9,020 bases of DNA from Gemmatimonadota bacterium (GTDB lineage: Bacteria > Gemmatimonadota > Gemmatimonadetes > Gemmatimonadales > GWC2-71-9), in assembly GCA_003220855.1 (NCBI GenBank), contig QHTP01000234.1:1-9020 (forward strand), read 5' to 3'. Shown here piece after piece: positions 6,801 through 9,020 of this stretch (its first letter is position 1; every line of letters begins with the position of its first letter). The position numbers were made by a program, and so were the translations under genes. A model generated the notes under the pieces. That model ran no database searches. It was not told the origin of the DNA and saw only the letters and a program-made list of their open reading frames with translations.

Positions 6801-9020
6801 ACGCTCGCCATCGGCACCAACCCGAGCGGCGGCGCGCTCACGGTCACTCCTCGCAATGCCGTGAGCGGCGTGGCGACGTTCGACGATGCCAGCCTTGATA
6901 AGGCGGGCAGCGGCTACACACTCGTCGCGAGCTCGGGTGGCCTCGCCTCGGGGCCGAGCGCTCCGTTCAACGTGACGCCCGCCACCGCGGCGTCGATCGC
7001 CGTCAACGCCGGGAACAACCAGACCGCCACGGTCGGCACGGCCGTCGCGACGCCGCCCGCGGTGATCGTGCGCGACCAGTTCAACAACCCGGTGCCGGGT
7101 GTGGCGGTGACGTTCACGCCGGCCGCGGGGAGTGGCAGCGTGAATCCCACGACGCCGATCCTGACGAACGCGAGCGGCATCGTCGCGTTGACCTCGTGGA
7201 CGTTGAGCAACACGGCGGGCGCGAACAACCTGACCGCGACCTCCTCCGGCTTGACGGGTAGCCCGGTCGCGTTCACGGCAACGGGGACGGCCGCCGCCGC
7301 GACCCAGATCGCGCTCAACGCCGGAAACAACCAGACCGCGACGGTCGGCACGGCGATCGCCACGCCGCCCTCCGTGATCGTCCGCGACCAGTTCGGCAAT
7401 CCCGTGACGGGGGTGGCGGTGACGTTCGCGACCACGGGCGACAACGGGACCGTGGATCCGGCGACGGCGGTCACGACCAACGCGAGCGGAGTGGCCGCGG
7501 CGAATTCCTGGACCTTGGGGACGACGGCCAAGACGGACACGCTGCGCGCGACGTCGGCCGGACTCGCGGGAAGCCCGGTCACCTTCACTGCGACGGCGAC
7601 AGCGGGCGGCCCGAGTGCGACGCAATCGACGGTGGCGGCGGCGCCCCAGACGATCACGGCGGGCCTCGGCACCAGCACCATCACCGTGACGGTGCGCGAT
7701 GCCAACGGGAATCCGGCGAGTGGAGCGACGGTGACGCTGGCGGCCACACCCGCGACGGGTAACACGCTGACGCAGCCGGCGGGGACGACGAACGCCAGTG
7801 GGCAGATCACCGGGACCTTGAGCTCGACGGCGGCGGGGACGAAGACCGTGACGGCCACCGTGAACGGCACGCTCACGGTCGCCCAGACCGCGACCGTGAC
7901 CGTGAGCCCCGCCGGCCCGAGCGCGAGTCAGTCACTCGTGGCGGCCTCGCCCGGCACGATCACCGCGAGCTCCGGGTCGAGCGCCAGCACGATCACGGTG
8001 ACGGTCAAGGATGCCAACGGGAACCCGGTGAGCGGGGCGACGGTGACGCTCGCGTCCAACCCCGAGACGGGGGTCACGCTGACCCAGCCCGCCGGCACGA
8101 CCAATCCCAGCGGGCAGATCACCGGCACCTTGAGCTCGACCGCCGCGGGGACGAAGACCGTGACGGCTACGGTGAACGGCACCGTGGTGGTCACGCAGAC
8201 AGCTACCGTGACAGTGAACGCCGCGGCGGCGGCCATCATCGGGCCGAATGCGGGGAACGGACAGACCGCGACGGCCGGCACGGCCGTTCCCGTCCCACCG
8301 TCCGTCGTCGTGACCGATACATTCGGCAACCCGATCTCCGGCGTGTCGGTGACGTTCGCCGCCGGTCCCGCGAGCGGGAGCGTCACCGGAGCGGCCCAGA
8401 TCTCCGACGCGAATGGGATCGCGACCGTGGGAAGCTGGACCCTCGGCGCCACGGCGGGATCGAACACGTTGACGGCTACTTCAGCGTCCTTGGCGGGCAG
8501 CCCCGTGACGTTCACGGCGCAGGGGACGGCGGGGGCGGCGGCGACGATCGCGGCAATCAGTCCCACGAACCAGGCGGCCACGGTGGGCACGGCCGTCAGC
8601 GCGCCGCCGTCGGTGATCGTCAAAGACGCGAACGGGAACCCCGTCACGGGGGTGGCGGTGACGTTCGCGGCGGCCCCCGGGAACGGCACGATCACCGGCG
8701 GGAGCCAGACGACCAACACGAGTGGCGTGGCGACGGTGGGGAGTTGGACGCTGAGCACCACGGCCGGCAGCAACACGCTGACCGCCAGTTCCGGGGCACT
8801 CGCCGGGAGTCCGGTGACCTTCACGGCGACCGGGACGGCGGGGGCGGCGGCTACGATTGCGGCGAACAGTGCGACGAGTCAGTCGGCCACGGCCGGCACG
8901 GCCGTCAGCGCGCCACCGTCGGTGATCGCCAAGGACGCGAGCGGAAATCCGGTGGCGGGCGTGGCGGTGACGTTCACGCCGGCGGCGGGGAGCGGGACGG
9001 TGACGCCGACGACCCCCGTG
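804..9020 (+). CDS. Giant exported multidomain protein with Ig-like repeats (runs off right edge)
   Basis: One frame is open from 651 to 9020; I followed it throughout and found no stop. From GTG 804 it gives at least 2739 residues. Order: a signal sequence with LATC (Cys30), a BACON-like domain (residues about 44-145), a PPC-like domain (146-256), two FN3-like domains (260-503), then 22 Ig-like modules. The modules carry the hallmark of bacterial Ig-like (invasin/Big_1 or filamin-like) folds, V.D..GNPV.GVAVTF followed by G.AT..W.LG...G.NTLTA. Such proteins are exported and usually act as surface stalks, adhesins or extracellular scaffolds. No enzymatic domain is visible. The protein is rich in Ala, Thr, Gly, Val and Ser. 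All recognised cysteines are in the first 224 residues. The start is uncertain: there is no in-frame ATG before 1377. GTG 804 or TTG 813 both give a sensible signal peptide, neither has a good ribosome binding site, and GTG 855 would make it very short. The C-terminal anchor or sorting signal lies outside the window. Confidence 0.9.
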   Translation, partial: MSGLQQTLARGQRAAGAVARALPLFLLATCQVDKLTNTPPPIATLDVAPVQVHDSAAEGSAAARADSVAVTNAGQGTLSWSVRLVLGGQWLSVSSSGGTAPAQLRLSFNPVGLATGVYRDTLVVIAENARGSPALVPVEFVVHPCRIDSITPNVALRDSLTTRDCSAPHKPNSFARVYGFTGHAGDSISVLMTSTALDGYVMLDSSLAPGAPVLAQGGGCGTSCIRYQRLATTGTYQIEAAAGQGQTGAFTLSVTWPRPPAVPTALAQLRTDSITTVPLGGTTDQSGIVLRGTVTDPDAGDSLGLEVEAQPVGTPFANVASGSSGRVANGAIAFVALAGLANNTAYHWQARVVDQTGRASAWSAFGGNDETAVDFTTTIPQPPNAPTNLAQLQSDGSTVIPVGGTAPGRSVIFTAGVSDPNPGDQIRLEVEVKPVGTAFDGVVTGTGPAVANGAVATAAVAGLSDNTAYHWRARAVDQTSRASAWLSFGNNPESATDFQVAVAATQLAFTVQPSAAVAGVAITPAVKVAAQDALGNTLTSFNGSVTIVIASNPGGDTLSGTKTIPAQSGVATFADLSVAHVGAGYTLQASATLSGSTLTATSNSFTISPAAAKRLVFTGQPSTTPAGAAITPAILVTARDSFGNTATGFAANVTLAIGSNPSGGTLSGTATQTAVTGIASFSGLTIDKAGAGYTLTAAATGLATGTSAPFTITAAAAGKLALVTAPAATAQSGVPLTRQPTVQVQDTNGNPVNTQGVLVTAAIATGPPGASVASAVATSDAGGLATFAGLSISGATGVYTVTFTASGLAPVTSGTITLAAGPAAQLALVTQPSDTAKSGIAFARQPVLQLQDAAGNAVSQAGTSVTAAIASGGPALSGTNPVATDASGRATFVNLTITGLVGPRTLSFSAGAGVTTVTSRGVTVIGGAATQIAVNAGNNQTVTAGTAVPIPPSVIVKDASGNPVSGVAVTFAVAAGSGTITGANHTTDASGIATVGSWTLSTTAGANKLTAVATGLTGSPVTFTATGTAGNAGSIAVSGGDSQTATANTAVATPPAVIVKDANGNPVQGVSVTFAVGLGSGSITGASQTTNASGIAAVGSWTLGTTAGANTLTATAPGVNGSPVTFTATGTAGAPSAARSLVAAAPSIITASSGASPATITVTVNDQFGNPVSGAAVTLAATGANNALTQPVGATGANGQVTGMLSSSKTETKTVSATVNGTTAVSATASVTVVAAPAAVIASNGGDGQSATVGTAVPVPPSVIVRDAFGNAVAGVAVTFAPATGGGAVTGAAQTTGASGIATVTSWTLGNTAGPNTLTATSGSLQGSPVTFTATATAGAASQIAVHAGDAQSARVGTAVTVPPAVIVADQHGNPVAGVAVTFAPGTGGGSVNPTTPVITGADGIAAVTTWILGTVAGPNTLTATSGTLVGSPVTFTATATAGTATRLAIATQPSATVQSGIPFPQQPVIQLQDASGNPVSQAGVSVGVKIQSGGGTLGGTTSAATGANGQAVFTNLSIAGTVGPRTLRFGASGVDSVTSATVNVGAGTATQIAPNAGDGQSATTGTAVAAPPSVIVRDATNNPVQGVAVSFAAASGGGTVTGAEQTTNASGIATVGSWTLGTTAGPNTLTATSAGLAGSPVTFTATGTAGPAATLAKFAGDNQVGQVGTTLATPQTVLVTDAHGNPVPNVTVTWAAAPGGGSVNPTSSATDVAGHASTTRTLGPTPGTQTSTASVTGLTPVTFSVTAQVGGATQMAISGGQQQTDTVGQTLPVPLSVRVADALNNPVAGVTISWSVLGGGGSVNPLTSTTNSSGIASTNWTLGTAMTPTDSTQTAQATGVSSALSFTAFTVPGAVSPSQTTVVAAPATITASTGAGASTITVTARDQYGNVIKNKPVTLAATGSGNTLTQPSGATATNGVATGTLSSTVAQTKTVSATVGTVAIAQQASVTVTPAAADTLAWVVQPSNVAAGAHITPAPQVEVRDQFGNRVTAATAGITLAIGTNPSGGALTVTPRNAVSGVATFDDASLDKAGSGYTLVASSGGLASGPSAPFNVTPATAASIAVNAGNNQTATVGTAVATPPAVIVRDQFNNPVPGVAVTFTPAAGSGSVNPTTPILTNASGIVALTSWTLSNTAGANNLTATSSGLTGSPVAFTATGTAAAATQIALNAGNNQTATVGTAIATPPSVIVRDQFGNPVTGVAVTFATTGDNGTVDPATAVTTNASGVAAANSWTLGTTAKTDTLRATSAGLAGSPVTFTATATAGGPSATQSTVAAAPQTITAGLGTSTITVTVRDANGNPASGATVTLAATPATGNTLTQPAGTTNASGQITGTLSSTAAGTKTVTATVNGTLTVAQTATVTVSPAGPSASQSLVAASPGTITASSGSSASTITVTVKDANGNPVSGATVTLASNPETGVTLTQPAGTTNPSGQITGTLSSTAAGTKTVTATVNGTVVVTQTATVTVNAAAAAIIGPNAGNGQTATAGTAVPVPPSVVVTDTFGNPISGVSVTFAAGPASGSVTGAAQISDANGIATVGSWTLGATAGSNTLTATSASLAGSPVTFTAQGTAGAAATIAAISPTNQAATVGTAVSAPPSVIVKDANGNPVTGVAVTFAAAPGNGTITGGSQTTNTSGVATVGSWTLSTTAGSNTLTASSGALAGSPVTFTATGTAGAAATIAANSATSQSATAGTAVSAPPSVIAKDASGNPVAGVAVTFTPAAGSGTVTPTTPV
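933..1238 (+). other. BACON-like domain of the giant protein
   Basis: About 102 residues run from TLDVAPVQVHD to VPVEFVVHPC. The pattern 'SVAVTNAGQGTLSW', then 'WLSVSSSGGTAPAQL', then 'GVYRDTLVVIAENARGSP' and a closing VPVEFVV is the strand order of BACON-type beta-sandwich domains. These are found in secreted proteins and were proposed to bind carbohydrate or mucin-like ligands. The fold assignment is from pattern recognition only, and no ligand can be inferred here. Confidence 0.65.
1239..1571 (+). other. PPC-like (pre-peptidase C-terminal) domain of the giant protein
   Basis: About 111 residues show the usual PPC course: a polar opening (DSLTTRDCSAP), a strand VYGFTGHAGDSISVLMTS, then DGYVMLDSS, a Gly-rich turn, and the ending ATTGTYQIEAAAG...GAFTLSV. 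PPC domains are small beta-sandwiches of secreted proteins, often next to peptidases, but no peptidase is seen here. Cys codons at 1296, 1461 and 1473, with the one at 1236 just before, could form disulphides. Confidence 0.65.
1581..2312 (+). repeat. Two fibronectin type III-like domains
   Basis: There are two copies of about 121-123 residues, at about 1581-1949 and 1950-2312. Each begins P.APT.LAQL..D, has a G(D/N)... segment ending EVE..PVGT.F, and ends with L..NTAYHW.ARAVDQT.RASAW..FG.N...A.DF. The NTAYHWRARAVD strand is the classical FN3 F-strand pattern. They form the transition from the head domains to the Ig-like stalk. The second ends with VAVAATQL, where the first C-type module begins. 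Confidence 0.75.
2313..2948 (+). repeat. Ig-like modules C1 and C2
   Basis: There are two modules of 107 and 105 residues, 2313-2633 and 2634-2948. The family mark is L.FT.QPS...AG.AITPA..V.A.D..GN, then VT(I/L).I.SNP.G.TLSGT, then G.A.F..L.....AGYTL.A, and an ending FTI(S/T). The same family returns once, as C3, about 3.7 kb downstream. Confidence 0.8.
2949..3584 (+). repeat. Ig-like modules D1 and D2
   Basis: There are two modules of 107 and 105 residues, 2949-3269 and 3270-3584. The family mark is (K/Q)LALVT.P...A.SG..(L/F).RQP..Q.QD..GN.V...G..V.AAI, then a short Gly-rich turn, then G.ATF..L.I.G..G. The third member, D3, lies at 5133. Confidence 0.8.
3585..4202 (+). repeat. Ig-like modules A1 and A2
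   Basis: There are two modules of 104 and 102 residues, 3585-3896 and 3897-4202. The family mark is IAV..G..QT.TA.TAV..PP.VIVKDA.GNPV.GV.VTFAV, then GSGSITGA.QTT.ASGIA.VGSWTL.TTAGAN.LTA, and the ending GSPVTFTATGTAG. This is the commonest family of the array (12 members). Confidence 0.85.
4203..4508 (+). repeat. Ig-like module B1
   Basis: There are 102 residues. The family mark is PS..(R/Q)S.VAAAP..ITAS.G...ATITVTV.D..GNPVSGA.VTLAATG..N.LTQP.G.T..NGQ.TG.LSS...ETKTVSATVNGT, with a VSATASVTV ending. The family resembles invasin-type Ig-like domains. Its members lack the Trp of the A family. Confidence 0.8.
4509..5132 (+). repeat. Ig-like modules A3 and A4
   Basis: There are two 104-residue modules, 4509-4820 and 4821-5132. 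Both keep GTAV.VPP.VIV.D..GN.VAGVAVTFAP and (T/S)W.LG..AGPNTLTATSG. A4 differs from A3 by a longer turn, GGGSVNPTTPVITGADG. This 'VNPTTP' variant is shared with A8 and, as 'VTPTTP', with A12. Confidence 0.85.
5133..5447 (+). repeat. Ig-like module D3
   Basis: There are 105 residues with RLAIATQPSATVQSGIPF and then QQPVIQLQDASGNPVSQAG, followed by GANGQAVFTNLSIAGTVGPRTLRF. Its closest relative is D2, which has NLTITGLVGPRTLSF at the same place. It lies between two A-type runs, far from the D1-D2 pair. Confidence 0.8.
5448..6362 (+). repeat. Ig-like modules A5, A6 and A7
   Basis: There are three modules of 103, 101 and 101 residues, 5448-5756, 5757-6059 and 6060-6362. A5 is a standard member. 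A6 and A7 are the most divergent A modules: A6 has VTVTWAAAPGGGSVNP and replaces the SWTLGTTAG strand by TTRTLGPTPGTQTSTASV. A7 has VTISWSVLGGGGSVNP and NWTLGTAMTPTDSTQTAQA. They form a distinct subtype with a Trp in the preceding strand. Confidence 0.8.
6363..6668 (+). repeat. Ig-like module B2
   Basis: There are 102 residues with SQTTVVAAPATITASTGAG, then STITVTARDQYGNVIKNKPVTLAATGSGNTLTQPSGATATNGVATGTLSS. The turn GNVIKNKPV replaces the usual GNPVSGA. It is the only B module with a Lys-containing turn there. It is followed directly by the isolated C3 module. Confidence 0.8.
6669..6983 (+). repeat. Ig-like module C3
   Basis: There are 105 residues beginning AAADTLAWVVQPSNVAAGAH and keeping TLAIGTNPSGGALT and DKAGSGYTLVASSGGLASG, with the ending APFNVTPA. 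It is clearly closest to C2, which has TLAIGSNPSGGTLS and DKAGAGYTLTAAATGLATG. It stands alone, 3.7 kb away from C1-C2. Confidence 0.8.
6984..7607 (+). repeat. Ig-like modules A8 and A9
   Basis: There are two modules of 103 and 105 residues, 6984-7292 and 7293-7607. Both open with an almost identical block, I(A)(V/L)NAGNNQTATVGTA, and then VIVRDQF.NPV.GVAVTF. A9 has the odd variant AKTDTLRATSAG in place of AGPNTLTATSAG. Confidence 0.85.
7608..8219 (+). repeat. Ig-like modules B3 and B4, recent tandem duplicate
   Basis: There are two modules of 101 and 103 residues, 7608-7910 and 7911-8219. They are nearly identical over long stretches at the DNA level. The block from 7801 to about 7870 recurs from 8113 (offset 312 bases, 104 codons) with only a few, mostly silent, changes. 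Both contain VTVTVxDANGNP and GQITGTLSSTAAGTKTVTAT. This points to a recent in-frame duplication. Confidence 0.88.
8220..9020 (+). repeat. Ig-like modules A10, A11 and A12 (last one cut)
   Basis: A10 spans 8220-8531 and A11 8532-8840; A12 begins at 8841 and is cut by the window edge after 60 residues. A11 and A12 share the opening GAAATIAA.S.T.Q.AT.GTAVSAPPSVI.KDA.GNPV.GVAVTF, and a DNA block at 8586 recurs at 8895 (offset 309 bases). The array therefore continues beyond the window with the same family. Confidence 0.85.

Noticed and set aside
3345..7625. Two very long open frames on the minus strand (3345-5486 and 5487-7625, each over 700 codons), plus several of 200-400 codons in other minus-strand frames between 1812 and 8824.
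   Set aside because: They lie antisense to the giant gene. Their translations are Arg/Gly/His-rich or are low-complexity echoes of the plus-strand repeat period. GC-rich repetitive coding DNA lacks stops in other frames, and the plus frame gives clear domains over the same bases.

Overview
The window is very GC-rich and biased to G or C at the third codon position. It holds the start of a glycosyltransferase gene on the minus strand, two tRNA genes on the plus strand, and one giant plus-strand gene that fills about 8.2 kb and runs off the right edge. High GC, tRNAs without an encoded CCA end, short-period intergenic repeats and long chains of Ig-like modules of the 'GNPVxGVAVTFA' type together suggest a soil-type bacterium. 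Gemmatimonadota is my best guess. This is inferred from style, not from a marker gene.

Layout: 1-246 (minus) is the N-terminal part of a GT-B fold glycosyltransferase. 247-370 is a divergent spacer dominated by an imperfect inverted repeat built of 7-nt GGATTGC-type units. 371-444 is tRNA-Ile2 (anticodon CAT, the lysidine-modified type). 445-567 is a second spacer with an inverted repeat of similar geometry but an unrelated 8-nt unit (GGCGTCTC type). 568-641 is tRNA-Val (CAC). 642-803 is a leader with no recognised element. From about 804 to 9020 there is a single uninterrupted reading frame.

The giant protein (at least about 2739 residues in the window, no stop reached) starts with a hydrophobic signal sequence ending in a lipoprotein-like LATC motif. 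It continues with a BACON-like domain, a pre-peptidase C-terminal (PPC)-like domain and two fibronectin type III-like domains. After these come 22 Ig-like modules of about 101-107 residues in four sequence families, which I call A, B, C and D. Their order is C C D D A A B A A D A A A B C A A B B A A A, the last one cut by the window edge. All recognised cysteines lie in the first 224 residues. This is the architecture of an exported, probably surface-anchored stalk or adhesin-like protein; no ligand or function can be read from the sequence.

No operon links the parts: the glycosyltransferase diverges from the tRNAs, and the giant gene follows the tRNAs on the same strand. The many long open frames antisense to the giant gene, or in its other frames, are by-products of GC-rich repetitive coding sequence. 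I saw no transposase, integrase, CRISPR array or other mobile system.
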